60,174 bases of DNA from an uncultured Alphaproteobacteria bacterium (GCA_902589475.1 CACITD010000008.1:1-60174); one strand, 5' to 3'. Shown: positions 15,962 through 26,316, counted from the first letter of the stretch. A program made the numbers and translations. The notes: generated from the sequence alone by a model not told the origin.

Positions 15962-16693
15962 ATGATATCCAACTTGGCCAGTACGCGTCTTGGCATGCTC
16001 ACGCCTTCCTCAAATACTGTTCTTGAGCCTCTGACTTTTTCTATGCTGGCCAATCAATCTGACATCTCGGCCCATTTTAGCCGCTTCAGAGTGCTAAAGA
16101 TATCGTTGGAAACTGACTCATTAGACCACTTTAGTAACGTTCCAATGTTAGAGGCAGCGGATTTACTAGCTGATGCAAAAGTTCAATCTATCTGCTGGAA
16201 TGGTACATCATCAGGATGGTTAGGTTTTGAAAAAGACTCTGCGTTAATTGCACAGATCGAGGCCAGGACTGGTATTAACGCTTGCTCTTCAGTTTTAGCT
16301 ATGAATGAGTTGCTTGCAAAATTCAATGCAAAAAGAATTTGTTTCATTACGCCCTATCTAAGTGAAATTCAACAAAAAATCCTTAATAACTATCGATTGA
16401 AAGGGTATGAGATTGCTGCTGAAAAACATCTTGGAGACCCTAGTAATTTTTCTTTTGCAACGTATTCCGAGGCAGACATTCTAGGACTTTGCCGGGTGGC
16501 TGCTAACGAACGGCCTGACGCAATACTTATTTTTTGTACAAACTTTAGAGGAGCCCAGTTGGCTCCACTTATTGAAGAAGAAACTGGGATAACAGTTCTC
16601 GATAGTGTCTCAACTGCACTTTGGAAATCAATCCAAGTGGCTGGAGGAGAACCCAAAACCATCCGTGGTTGGGGACGCTTATTTGATGTCTGA
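15962..16693 (+). CDS. Arylmalonate decarboxylase/maleate isomerase-like protein
   Basis: This is a 243-residue member of the Asp/Glu racemase superfamily, in the maleate isomerase/arylmalonate decarboxylase branch. It opens with the branch signature LGMLTPSSNTVLEP. The second catalytic cysteine is present, C192 in LIFCTNFRG, but the first is replaced: the loop reads CWNGTSSGW with G81 where maleate isomerase has Cys in ACTSGS. Arylmalonate decarboxylase has exactly this Gly/Cys pattern, so decarboxylation or hydrolysis is more likely than cis-trans isomerisation. A GGAG site lies eight bases before the ATG. Its stop overlaps the next gene by eight bases, making it first gene of the hydrolase/TRAP operon. 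Confidence 0.85.
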   Translation: MISNLASTRLGMLTPSSNTVLEPLTFSMLANQSDISAHFSRFRVLKISLETDSLDHFSNVPMLEAADLLADAKVQSICWNGTSSGWLGFEKDSALIAQIEARTGINACSSVLAMNELLAKFNAKRICFITPYLSEIQQKILNNYRLKGYEIAAEKHLGDPSNFSFATYSEADILGLCRVAANERPDAILIFCTNFRGAQLAPLIEEETGITVLDSVSTALWKSIQVAGGEPKTIRGWGRLFDV

Positions 16694-17585
16694 ACGAAAC
16701 CTTATTGGATACGCAGGTTCTAGGCCAGAAATTATCTGGCCTAATGGAGCGCGCGTAGCAATTTCCGTAGTAGTGAATTTCGAAGAAGGGGCCGAACTTC
16801 AGGTGGGAGATGGTGACCCAGCCTCAGAACTTGTTGGGGAGGTCATGAGTGTGGTGCCAAAAGGGCAGCGTGATCTAGGTCAAGAGCAAATTTTTGCTTA
16901 TGGCACGCGGGTCGGTCTGTGGCGTTTTCTTGACGTATTAAAAAGTACCGATACACCTGCTACTTTTTACATGTGTGGACGAGCAGTTGAACGTAGCCCT
17001 CAACTTGCTCGCGCTGTTTCGGACGCAGGGCACGAAACAGCATGTCATGGATGGTTATGGCGCCCGAATGCAGATTACACCGACATCGATAGTGAAAAAA
17101 ATGATCTGATTCGCGCTGGTGAAGCAATTAAGGCGGCAACTGGGCAAAAACCGGTTGGATTTTTTTGTCGAGGTTCAGAAAGTTCTTGGACCCGAAAACT
17201 TCTGGCAAATGAAGGCTATATTTATACATCCAACGCTTTTGACGACGATTTACCTTATCACGATAGTTCTGGTCTTATCGTTGTTCCATACAATCTTGAC
17301 ACTAATGATATGAAGTTTTTTCACCCCAACGGTTTTGTTAGATCTGCGGAAATGTATGAATACGTGTGTGATGCGGTCGAGCAACTGTTGATTGAAGCGC
17401 GCGAAGGAAAATCTTCAACATTATCGATCGGTTTTCATCTGCGTATAGGCGGCAGGCCTGCACGATTTCGTGCAGTTACAAAAATTCTTGAATATCTGGC
17501 GGATTTAGACGCTCAGATCTGGCGGGCGCGTCGAATAGACATAGCTCGTCACTTCGCAGCTGTATCTCAAACAGCAAAAACTTGA
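16686..17585 (+). CDS. Polysaccharide deacetylase family, PuuE allantoinase-like hydrolase
   Basis: This protein of 299 residues resembles the PuuE-type (cofactor-independent) allantoinases of the NodB fold. Family blocks are IIWPNGARVAISVVVNFEEG (17-36), the following GDGDPASEL, FAYGTRVGLWRFLDVL and AGHETACHGWLW (115-126). PuuE allantoinases open the hydantoin ring of allantoin. The start is the ATG at 16686, which overlaps the previous gene; an upstream in-frame start would add only antisense-like residues. The gene is followed after 18 bases by the TRAP binding protein. A cyclic amide or ureide is the probable substrate; allantoin itself is possible, though no urate or allantoate genes are nearby. 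Confidence 0.87.
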   Translation: MSERNLIGYAGSRPEIIWPNGARVAISVVVNFEEGAELQVGDGDPASELVGEVMSVVPKGQRDLGQEQIFAYGTRVGLWRFLDVLKSTDTPATFYMCGRAVERSPQLARAVSDAGHETACHGWLWRPNADYTDIDSEKNDLIRAGEAIKAATGQKPVGFFCRGSESSWTRKLLANEGYIYTSNAFDDDLPYHDSSGLIVVPYNLDTNDMKFFHPNGFVRSAEMYEYVCDAVEQLLIEAREGKSSTLSIGFHLRIGGRPARFRAVTKILEYLADLDAQIWRARRIDIARHFAAVSQTAKT

Positions 17586-17603
17586 CTCAAATGGAGATAA
17601 TTA

Positions 17604-18647
17604 ATGAAATTTAAATATAGTTTTTTTGCACTAGTAGCAGCATTGGCCATAAGCGCCACGCCTGCAGTAGGCGAGACTACAATCCGCGCTACAGGGCTCG
17701 TTTCTACGCATAAATTCCACACTGCTCTCGAAAAACAATTTTACGCCGAACTAGAAGATAAAACCGGTATTGACCTCGCAATAAACTTTAATCCTTTAGA
17801 CGTTGTTGGTGTCGATATGCAGGATACTTTGAGGATGGTGAGAACAGGTGCATTTGATATTGTTCAAAGCACCATAGGTGCGGCCGCTCGTGACGATGCA
17901 TTTCTTGAAGGAATTGATCTTATTGGTGTATCAACCTCGATGGATCAGCTAGAAGAAGTTGTAAAAGCTTTTATGCCACAATTAGAAAAACGTGTTGCAG
18001 AAAAGTTTAATGCTAAACCTTTAGCAGTATGGCCTTATGGCCCACAGGTTTTTTACTGTAATGCCGAAATAAAGAGCCTAAATGACTTCAAAGGCTTAAA
18101 AATTCGGTCTTACACGTCATCTATGTCAACTTTGATTGAAGCCTTAGGTGCCACGCCGGTGACTATGAGCTTCAAGGAGGTTTACCCTGCACTCCAACGT
18201 GGTTTGGTAGATTGTGCTATTACATCTCCAACATCCGGTAACACTGGAAACTGGCCTGAAGTAACAACACACTTTTTACCACTTGGAATTTCTTGGTCTG
18301 TGAATGCACATTTTATAAACCTTGATAAATGGAATAGTTTTTCGGACACAGAAAAAGCAAAATTAGAGAAGGAATTTACTGATTTTCAGAATGCTTTTTG
18401 GGCGCTGGCCAAACAAAACAATGGCTGGGCTATTGCTTGTAACACTGGAGGTAATGGGTGTGAGAACTATACTAAATTTGGCATGACTTTAGTCGAACCC
18501 ACTCCGGAAGATCAAGCCAAGGTCACGGCCGCCACAATGGACAAGGTTTTGCCTGGTTGGGCAGAGAGTTGTAATGCTGGTTATGCAGATTGCTCTAAAG
18601 TATGGAATGCTACCGTTGGAGCAGTTCGGGGCATTGAATTAAAATAA
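17604..18647 (+). CDS. TRAP transporter substrate-binding protein (DctP)
   Basis: This is the periplasmic solute receptor of a TRAP transporter, 347 residues. A signal peptide with a basic start (MKFKYSF), hydrophobic core and likely cleavage after PAVG is followed by a mature domain. LKIRSYTS (about 165-172) carries the conserved arginine that binds the ligand carboxylate, and MSFKEVYPALQRGLVDCA is the typical DctP hinge region. It contains several cysteines (CNTGGNGC and CNAGYADC), possibly disulfide pairs in the periplasm. A GGAG ribosome site precedes the ATG. As first transporter gene after the PuuE-like gene, it should import the compound that the cluster degrades, an acid or acidic ureide. 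Confidence 0.94.
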   Translation: MKFKYSFFALVAALAISATPAVGETTIRATGLVSTHKFHTALEKQFYAELEDKTGIDLAINFNPLDVVGVDMQDTLRMVRTGAFDIVQSTIGAAARDDAFLEGIDLIGVSTSMDQLEEVVKAFMPQLEKRVAEKFNAKPLAVWPYGPQVFYCNAEIKSLNDFKGLKIRSYTSSMSTLIEALGATPVTMSFKEVYPALQRGLVDCAITSPTSGNTGNWPEVTTHFLPLGISWSVNAHFINLDKWNSFSDTEKAKLEKEFTDFQNAFWALAKQNNGWAIACNTGGNGCENYTKFGMTLVEPTPEDQAKVTAATMDKVLPGWAESCNAGYADCSKVWNATVGAVRGIELK

Positions 18648-18655
18648 ATAACAAA

Positions 18656-18679
18656 GAGGCGCGCAGTAATGCGCGCCTC
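18656..18679 (+). terminator. Intra-operon hairpin between dctP and dctQ
   Basis: A perfect 9-base inverted repeat, GAGGCGCGC, loop AGTAAT, GCGCGCCTC, lies eight bases after the dctP stop and 18 bases before the dctQ start. The sequence after it (TAAAATAAG) has no U-run, so it is more likely an mRNA-stabilising or partially terminating hairpin. That would give more binding protein than membrane subunits, a common need of TRAP operons. Confidence 0.75.
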
Positions 18680-18697
18680 TAAAATAAGAGATTTCAG

Positions 18698-19222
18698 ATG
18701 CGTATTGTTGGAATATGTGGAGGATATGCCTGTTTGGGTTTATCCTTTTTAATTTTTTTTGAGATAATTGCACGCAAACTCTTCAACCACTCGCTTCAGG
18801 GAGTGGATGAAATCGGCGGTTATGTAGTCGCTGTCATAGGCACCTTCGGTATGGCACTAGCAGCTGTTGAAAGAGCCCACACGCGCATCGATGTTCTACT
18901 TTTTAGATTACCAAAAAAGGTTCAAGCTATTCTAAACCTTATTTCATATATAGCATTAGGGATTGGCGCTGCTTTTATGGGGTATATGGGATGGTATACT
19001 CTCGATGACAGCCTTACGTTTGGATCAGTTTCTTCGAGCCCGCTTCAGGTACCTCTATGGATACCTCAATCACTTTGGATGGCTGGCCTTATAATTTTCG
19101 GCTTATCCGCATTATGGACAGCATTTCGAGGTGTTTTGGCCCTTCGCATTGGTCTCAAAGAAGCAGAAGATGTGTTGGCCCCACCTACTATAAGTGAAGA
19201 AATTGAAGAGGTTCGCAAATGA
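18698..19222 (+). CDS. TRAP transporter small permease (DctQ)
   Basis: This is the four-helix small membrane subunit, 174 residues. It shows hydrophobic segments near 5-25, 42-60, 80-102 and 122-145, and the family motif QGVDEIGGYVVAVIGTFGMA with the conserved Glu. The N-terminus is short, but an in-frame stop lies 15 bases upstream of the ATG, so no longer start is possible. Its stop overlaps the dctM start (ATGA), consistent with assembly of a DctQM complex. Confidence 0.92.
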   Translation: MRIVGICGGYACLGLSFLIFFEIIARKLFNHSLQGVDEIGGYVVAVIGTFGMALAAVERAHTRIDVLLFRLPKKVQAILNLISYIALGIGAAFMGYMGWYTLDDSLTFGSVSSSPLQVPLWIPQSLWMAGLIIFGLSALWTAFRGVLALRIGLKEAEDVLAPPTISEEIEEVRK

Positions 19223-20520
19223 TCGATCTTATTGGAGCTATTTTTGGTTTTTTTATAATGTTGGGTCTCATGTTTGTTGGACTTCACGTCGGCATAGCAA
19301 TGCTTGCAACAGGAGTACTGGGTGCGATGATCTATTTTGGTCCACCAGTTCTGCTCTCCTATGGAACAAGTCTTTGGGCAGTTATGAATGACTTTCTTCT
19401 GACTACCATTCCACTCTTTGTACTTTTAGGAGAAATTTTGCTTCGTGCTGGCATTACTCGTAACATGTACGAAAGTCTTACAGATTGGCTTAGCCGAATG
19501 CCTGGTGGCCTTTTACATACGAATATTGGAGCATGTGCAATGTTTTCGGCAGTCTCAGGGTCTTCAGTTGCAACAGCCGCTACGATAGGAACTGTAGCAC
19601 TTGATGAGTTTAAACGTCGCGTCTACAATGAACCTTTAGTCTTAGGCTCAATTGCCGCGGGAGCTACATTAGGGATTCTTATTCCTCCTTCAGTCAACCT
19701 TATTATTTATGGTGCATTAACGAATACATCGATAGGCCAATTGTTCGCAGCGGGGATTTTACCAGGGATCCTGCTTACCATTGTTTTCATGACTATTATC
19801 GTAATTGCGGTTCTTTGGAAGCCATCGCTGGCCGAACAAGTTACTGAAGTACCCCCATTAAATGAGCGCCTATTTCGTCTACGGTACCTCGTTCCACCCC
19901 TAGGTATTTTTGTAATCGTAATGGGTGCAATTTACGGTGGCTGGGCTACTCCAACAGAAGCGGCAGCACTAGGGGTAGTTTTGGCATTTGGCCTTGCTGC
20001 AATCAATCGTAAATTGAGTTTTCCTATGCTACACGAAGCCTTCATAGCGACAATAAAGACTTCAGCAATGCTGCTTTTTATTATTACTGCAGCATTTTTC
20101 TTGAACTTCATAGTTGGATTGCTTGGAGTTCCGCAAGCTATGAGTAGGACTGTTACTGATCTGGGCCTAAACGCCACACAAATCATTTTAATCCTCGTAT
20201 TGTTTTATCTGGTTATGGGGTGTTTTTTAGAAACTTTATCGATGATGGTGGGCACCATCCCAATTGTCATGCCCGTTATTCTACATCTTGGAATTGATCC
20301 CGTCTGGTTTGGTATCTTCCTTGTCATTATGATGGAGCTAGCATTAATCACACCACCTGTAGGGATGAACCTGTATGTAGTTCAAGCTGTTAGAGGTCGT
20401 GGAGAATTAGCAGATGTCTATCGAGGAATTCTTCCTTTCGTGGCGGCAATGCTGCTGACAGTTGGGTTTATAATTATTTGGCCGGAAATAGTATTGGTTG
20501 TACCTGAGGCTTTATTTTGA
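19219..20520 (+). CDS. TRAP transporter large permease (DctM)
   Basis: This is the large ion-coupled membrane subunit, 433 residues with about 12 hydrophobic segments. Characteristic DctM blocks include TTIPLFVLLGEILLRAG, FSAVSGSSVATAATIG, LGILIPPSVNLIIYG and the second-repeat LITPPVGMNLYVVQAVRG. The protein is full length. It completes the importer with the two preceding genes and ends the operon. The hairpin GGCAAA-GCA-TTTGCC at 20533-20547, 13 bases after the stop, may help terminate it. Confidence 0.95.
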   Translation: MIDLIGAIFGFFIMLGLMFVGLHVGIAMLATGVLGAMIYFGPPVLLSYGTSLWAVMNDFLLTTIPLFVLLGEILLRAGITRNMYESLTDWLSRMPGGLLHTNIGACAMFSAVSGSSVATAATIGTVALDEFKRRVYNEPLVLGSIAAGATLGILIPPSVNLIIYGALTNTSIGQLFAAGILPGILLTIVFMTIIVIAVLWKPSLAEQVTEVPPLNERLFRLRYLVPPLGIFVIVMGAIYGGWATPTEAAALGVVLAFGLAAINRKLSFPMLHEAFIATIKTSAMLLFIITAAFFLNFIVGLLGVPQAMSRTVTDLGLNATQIILILVLFYLVMGCFLETLSMMVGTIPIVMPVILHLGIDPVWFGIFLVIMMELALITPPVGMNLYVVQAVRGRGELADVYRGILPFVAAMLLTVGFIIIWPEIVLVVPEALF

Positions 20521-20897
20521 CGTAAGTCGAAAGGCAAAGCATTTGCCAAATAAAACTAATAAAATGGGTACTTTACAGCTTAGCGCTATCAAATAAAATC
20601 TCGCGATTATAAAAGATGTGGTACAGTTCTTTGCTCTACTTTACAAACTTATTGCGATCGATGACTTGTAAACTCGACATGGTGTGACGCAGTTTATTAC
20701 GTGGATGTGGTGTGTAATCTTTTCTATGAGCGTTGGGTCTATCACTGTGTTTGGAATTACCGCAGTTGTTCATGCTTTACTTATAGCCGGGGTTGTTGTC
20801 ACAATTGCTACTTTTAAGGCAGCGCAATATCGCCCCAATAGCCTAGTTCAGCTTGCAAGACGGCTTTCATCTACAAACAAAAACCCTTGGAAAATCT
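20521..20897. other. 377-base region between dctM and the tRNA gene
   Basis: A short hairpin GGCAAA-GCA-TTTGCC follows dctM at 20533-20547. On the plus strand an open frame from 20684 (GTG) or 20705 (ATG) has two hydrophobic stretches, but its last 14 codons are antisense to the tRNA, giving the well-known spurious EEGLEPPT tail. I do not support it as a gene as it stands; at most it is the remnant of a membrane protein. Nothing else is recognised. Confidence 0.4.
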
Positions 20898-20974
20898 TGG
20901 TAGCGGAGGAGGGACTTGAACCCCCGACACGTGGATTATGATTCCACTGCTCTAACCACCTGAGCTACTCCGCC
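20898..20974 (-). tRNA. tRNA-Met (CAT anticodon), elongator type
   Basis: The minus strand folds into a complete 77-nt cloverleaf including an encoded CCA: acceptor GGCGGAG/CTCCGCT, D-arm GCTC/GAGC, anticodon stem GTGGA/TCCAC around the loop ATCATAA, variable GTGTC, T-arm GGGGG/CCCTC around TTCAAGT. The anticodon is CAT. The first pair is G-U, not the C-A mismatch of initiator tRNA, and the body matches alphaproteobacterial elongator tRNA-Met. A lysidine-modified tRNA-Ile(CAU) is less likely but not excluded by eye. Confidence 0.95.
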
Positions 20975-21076
20975 ATAAAGAAATCTGACGTTCGATATAT
21001 TCAAGCTAAAGCCAACTGTCAACTAACAGCCTATTAATTAATTTAGCTATTTATTAGATATCAGTTAGCTAATCCC

Positions 21077-22234
21077 CTAATGCAACGAGGTTTCGATCAT
21101 CCATCCACCACCAAGAACTCTTGCACTGTCATCGCGTGAGTAGAACACAGCCGCTTGTCCGATAGCTACTCCGAATTCCAATTCATCTAGGACTACTTTA
21201 CCGTTATCGCTTCCGTCAGAAAAAAGAGTCCCTGAGATTGGTTCCTGCGTTGATCGTAACTTAATCATTAACTTCTCGCCACTGCTAGAAATAGGGTTAT
21301 CTCCAAGCCAATTTATTTCTGAAACTTTCAACAGATTCCGACCTAGCGCAGAGCGCGGACCTACGACAACCCGTCTCTCCACCGGATTGACGGCAACCAC
21401 ATATAACGGATCGGTTGCGCCTGGCTCTACCAAGCTGGAACGCCCACCTATACCTAAACCTTTTCTTTGTCCTACAGTAAAATTTACAATACCGTCGTGT
21501 TTACCAATAACAGAGCCGTCCATATCCACTATTTCGCCTGGGTCAACAGCATCCGGCCTTAAACGTTTCACGATATCCGCATATTTTCCATTAGGAACGA
21601 AGCATATGTCCTGACTATCTGGTTTATCAGCAACATTAAGTCCTATTCTATTTGCATGCCGTCTTGTCTCACCTTTCGTGAGCCCGCCGAGCGGAAACCG
21701 AAGATATTCCAACTGATCTGACGTTGTAGCAAAAAGGAAATAACTCTGATCCTTTTTCTGATCGATCCCCTTACGTAATTCGAGACCAGATTTTCCCATA
21801 GCGCGTTGGACATAATGTCCTGTGCAAAGTGCTTTTGCACCTAATTGTTTGGCTGTTTGGAGTAGGTCTCGAAACTTAACAGTTTGATTGCAGCGTATAC
21901 ACGGTATAGGTGTTTCACCACGAGCATAACTATCAGCAAATTCCTCCATCACAGATTCTCTAAACTTACTTTCGTAGTCTAGAACGTAATGAGGGATGCC
22001 AATCTTTTCCGCTACCAATCGCGCGTCGTGAATGTCTGCACCCGCACAGCATGCACCTTTCCGTTGTATCGCTGAACCATGATCATAAAGTTGCAGCGTG
22101 ATTCCTACGACCTCATATCCGGCCTCTGCCACGAGAGCCGCGGTGACAGAAGAGTCCACGCCCCCCGACATTGCGACTACAACCCTATTTTCCCAATTTG
22201 CACCGGGGAGACCCAAATCTATTTTTTCTTCCAT
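21077..22234 (-). CDS. mnmA: tRNA-specific 2-thiouridylase MnmA
   Basis: MnmA thiolates U34 of tRNA-Lys, -Glu and -Gln. From the ATG at 22234 (385 residues; a GTG five codons earlier is possible) the PP-loop is [10 protein letters not shown], the nucleophilic cysteine C112 and C115 lie in IPCIRCN, GHYVQR follows, and the second catalytic cysteine C211 is in DSQDICFVP. All catalytic residues are intact. Upstream on the same strand are ferredoxin and cysteine desulfurase genes, so the sulfur relay for the tRNA modification may be encoded together. Confidence 0.96.
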   Translation of the reverse strand: MEEKIDLGLPGANWENRVVVAMSGGVDSSVTAALVAEAGYEVVGITLQLYDHGSAIQRKGACCAGADIHDARLVAEKIGIPHYVLDYESKFRESVMEEFADSYARGETPIPCIRCNQTVKFRDLLQTAKQLGAKALCTGHYVQRAMGKSGLELRKGIDQKKDQSYFLFATTSDQLEYLRFPLGGLTKGETRRHANRIGLNVADKPDSQDICFVPNGKYADIVKRLRPDAVDPGEIVDMDGSVIGKHDGIVNFTVGQRKGLGIGGRSSLVEPGATDPLYVVAVNPVERRVVVGPRSALGRNLLKVSEINWLGDNPISSSGEKLMIKLRSTQEPISGTLFSDGSDNGKVVLDELEFGVAIGQAAVFYSRDDSARVLGGGWMIETSLH

Positions 22235-22325
22235 TATAAAGTGCTTCACATTTGATGTTGCGATTTCTGACGGTACTTACAACGTGACAGACTTATATTA
22301 TAAATTCTTTTCAACTTACAAATCT

Positions 22326-22631
22326 TTAGGGTAAAGAAAGGATTAAACCATCCAAGTCTTCGGTAACTTTTATCTGACACCCAAGGCGCGAGGTTAGTGT
22401 TAACCCAGATGCAAGCTCTAGCATGTCACTTTCATCATCAGAAGGTTTCGGCAAAATATCATACCATTTCTTTCTAACAACTAAGTGACAAGTAGCACAT
22501 GCCATATTCCCCCCGCAGGCACCTTCTATATTAACGTCGTTAGCACGCGCCACTTCAAGTATCGTTTCCCCAACCTCGGCTAGGGCCTTTTTTTCTATTC
22601 CGTTTTCTTCGATAAATATTATATGCGGCAT
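22326..22631 (-). CDS. Adrenodoxin-type 2Fe-2S ferredoxin
   Basis: This small electron carrier of 101 residues has the cluster ligands C39-x5-C45-x2-C48 (in EGACGGNMACATCH) and C85, the spacing of Isc-type/adrenodoxin ferredoxins. The region DESDMLELA, which interacts with partners in this family, is present. It sits 26 bases downstream of the cysteine desulfurase and 91 bases upstream of the mnmA ATG, all on the same strand. A role in iron-sulfur cluster or sulfur-transfer chemistry with its neighbours is likely. Confidence 0.93.
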   Translation of the reverse strand: MPHIIFIEENGIEKKALAEVGETILEVARANDVNIEGACGGNMACATCHLVVRKKWYDILPKPSDDESDMLELASGLTLTSRLGCQIKVTEDLDGLILSLP

Positions 22632-22657
22632 TGAACACCCTTTTTAAGAGACTGTGT

Positions 22658-23776
22658 TTAGTTCGAATCTTGGTAAATTCTCAACCAAGCTTCGATGAGC
22701 CTATTAACGTCTTCTTCACTATTTTGCCAACCAAAGCTAATACGGATTGTATTATTTATTAGTTCATCCGGTAAATTCATTGCTTTGAGGACGTGGCTTT
22801 GTCTGACCTTGCCAGACGAACAGGCAGCCCCCGCACTCACAGCTATACCAGCTAAGTCAAAAGCCATGACCTGCGTTTCCGCAGTTAAGCCAGGCATAAA
22901 AACCGCACTAGTATTGCCCAATCTTTTTTCCTTGTGGGCGATAATTTTTGCTCTTGGGACTTTCGCTAAAATTGTTTTTTCAAAATAGTCCCGCAAATGG
23001 ACGATTTTTTCATTTGCATCCTCCTGCTTGCTACATGCTTCCGCAGCTGCGCCAAAGCCGGCTATGCCCGCGAGATTCTCTGTACCAGACCGTCTACCTC
23101 TCTCCTGTCCGCCTCCAACTATAATTGGCTTCAAATTTAGATCATCTCTAATAATTAAGGCCCCTACGCCAGTTGGACCACCGATTTTATGAGCTGAAAT
23201 TGATAGCATATCTATTCCAGAGTTTAAAAAATTTATTGGCAATTTCCCGAGTGCTTGAACGGCATCAACATGAACAAGTGCGTCAAAGTCTGATGCAAGA
23301 TTGGTGACAGCCTCAATCGGTTGTATGACGCCCGTTTCATTATTTGCCCACATTACCGAAATCAAAGTAGGTTTAGGCGCTTCTTTTAAGAGTACCTTAA
23401 GGTGTTCTAAGTCCAAAACGCCACTCTGTGATACCATAATTCGACGAGCTTTTGGCACTGCTTCTAATACCGCATCATGCTCAATACTGGAGATCAGTAT
23501 ACTTAAGCTGCTGCTTCCTTTGAGTGCTAGAATGTCTGCCTCTGTTCCCCCACTCGTAAAGATAACGTTTTCTTTTCTCGCACCGATAAACTCGGAGATT
23601 TGGGAACGAGCTCTTTCTATAACGTTTTTGGCCTGTCTACCCATTGAATGGACTGAAGATGGGTTTCCAGGATTTCCAAGAACGTCCATCATCGCACCTT
23701 TGGCTTCCGGGCGGATGGGAGCAGTAGCGTTGTAGTCAACGTAAACTATTTTTTTATTTTTCTCCAAAAAGTTCAT
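22658..23776 (-). CDS. Cysteine desulfurase (NifS/IscS family, class V aminotransferase)
   Basis: This PLP enzyme takes sulfur from cysteine as a persulfide, 372 residues. The N-terminal VDYNATAPIRPEA, the PLP lysine K197 in SISAHKIGGPTGVGAL, GGGQERGRRSGTEN and the persulfide cysteine C319 in GAACSSGKVRQSHVL are all present, the last on the extended loop of group I enzymes. It is shorter than IscS (about 404) and lacks its C-terminal extension. No iscU or iscR is adjacent, so it more likely feeds MnmA than a full Isc machine; that is inference. Confidence 0.92.
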   Translation of the reverse strand: MNFLEKNKKIVYVDYNATAPIRPEAKGAMMDVLGNPGNPSSVHSMGRQAKNVIERARSQISEFIGARKENVIFTSGGTEADILALKGSSSLSILISSIEHDAVLEAVPKARRIMVSQSGVLDLEHLKVLLKEAPKPTLISVMWANNETGVIQPIEAVTNLASDFDALVHVDAVQALGKLPINFLNSGIDMLSISAHKIGGPTGVGALIIRDDLNLKPIIVGGGQERGRRSGTENLAGIAGFGAAAEACSKQEDANEKIVHLRDYFEKTILAKVPRAKIIAHKEKRLGNTSAVFMPGLTAETQVMAFDLAGIAVSAGAACSSGKVRQSHVLKAMNLPDELINNTIRISFGWQNSEEDVNRLIEAWLRIYQDSN

Positions 23777-23997
23777 AGTTCCTCGGCCTTTAAGAGAACT
23801 TCAACCCGCTGTAAACACCTAACACAAAAACCTACGCTTTCACAAATACCAGACAGCTTAATATACATGTTTACGCAGGCACGTTTGAGAATACCAATCA
23901 ATTTGTACAATTTAAGTTACTTTATGCATTCGATCTGCTAATAAAGCTTAAACCAACCGCAAATTTGAATGTCTAGCTATTGAAAGGCTCGAACGGC

Positions 23998-24660
23998 ATG
24001 CCCGAAGTGTTAATTAATGGACCTGAAGGCCGATTACAAGGTCGTTATATGCACGGAACAGCGGAAAACGCTCCCATGGCCCTAGTATTACATCCCCACC
24101 CACAAAAAGGTGGGACAATGAATAACAAGGTTGTTTACACAATATACCAAAGCTTCGTTTCAAGAGGGTTTTCAACGCTTAGATTCAATTTCCGTGGTGT
24201 TGGGAGATCTCAGGGAAAATATGATGCAGGAGAGGGCGAGCTTAGTGATGCTGCCTCCTGTTTGGACTGGCTGCAGCTTCACAATCCGAACGCTCCGTTC
24301 TGCTGGGTGTGCGGTTTTTCGTTTGGTGCCTGGATTAGTATGCAACTTCTGATGAGACGCCCTGAGATAGTAGGTTTTCTGTCCGTTGCTCCGCCGGCTA
24401 GTGAATATGATTTTAGCTTTTTAGCACCGTGTCCATCGTCCGGCCTCATGCTTCAAGGTGAAGATGATGAGACAATTCCTCCTGAGTCGGTCGCAAAGTT
24501 AGTTGAAAAACTGTCCGCTCAGCGAGGCATCCAAATAGACTACACCCTTTTACCGGGAGCAGATCATTTTTTTACAGGCAAATTAGATGAAATGATGGGG
24601 GTTGTTGATGCTTATCTCGATAACAATCTGCCAGAAGATTTTAAACGCACCCCACAATAG
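23998..24660 (+). CDS. Alpha/beta hydrolase (COG2945-like)
   Basis: This cytoplasmic alpha/beta hydrolase of 220 residues starts MPEVLINGPEGRLQGRY, the typical opening of an alphaproteobacterial family; this decides the ATG at 23998 over a TTG six codons earlier. It contains LHPHPQKGGTMNNKV, FNFRGVGRSQG and the nucleophile elbow GFSFGAW with Ser, then D in GEDDETIPPE and H in GADHFFTGK, giving a full catalytic triad. The substrate is unknown. Confidence 0.88.
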   Translation: MPEVLINGPEGRLQGRYMHGTAENAPMALVLHPHPQKGGTMNNKVVYTIYQSFVSRGFSTLRFNFRGVGRSQGKYDAGEGELSDAASCLDWLQLHNPNAPFCWVCGFSFGAWISMQLLMRRPEIVGFLSVAPPASEYDFSFLAPCPSSGLMLQGEDDETIPPESVAKLVEKLSAQRGIQIDYTLLPGADHFFTGKLDEMMGVVDAYLDNNLPEDFKRTPQ

Positions 24661-24665
24661 AAGGT

Positions 24666-24695
24666 GATAGCCACTTTTCCAACAAAGTGGCTATC
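24666..24695. terminator. Bidirectional hairpin between convergent genes
   Basis: A perfect 12-base inverted repeat, GATAGCCACTTT at 24666-24677 and AAAGTGGCTATC at 24684-24695, with a 6-base loop. It sits between the stop codons of the convergent hydrolase and ketol-acid reductoisomerase genes. There is no T-run on either side, but the position and strength suit a two-way terminator or mRNA 3'-end stabiliser. Confidence 0.75.
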
Positions 24696-24701
24696 TAATA
24701 A

Positions 24702-26255
<1,554 letters not shown>

Positions 26256-26316
26256 TCAAGAAAACCGAGCTGACGGTAGTAAAAAAAGCCAGCTGAGATT
26301 GTAATATAGCCTGAAT

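Noticed and set aside
15321-15965. 214-codon frame on the plus strand
   Set aside because: It is the shadow of the racemase-fold gene on the other strand; composition rich in Ser, Arg and Tyr with no family motif.
20684-20941. 85-codon plus-strand frame with two hydrophobic stretches
   Set aside because: Its end is antisense to the tRNA-Met gene and gives the well-known EEGLEPPTRG artefact; no ribosome site was seen before the GTG or ATG.
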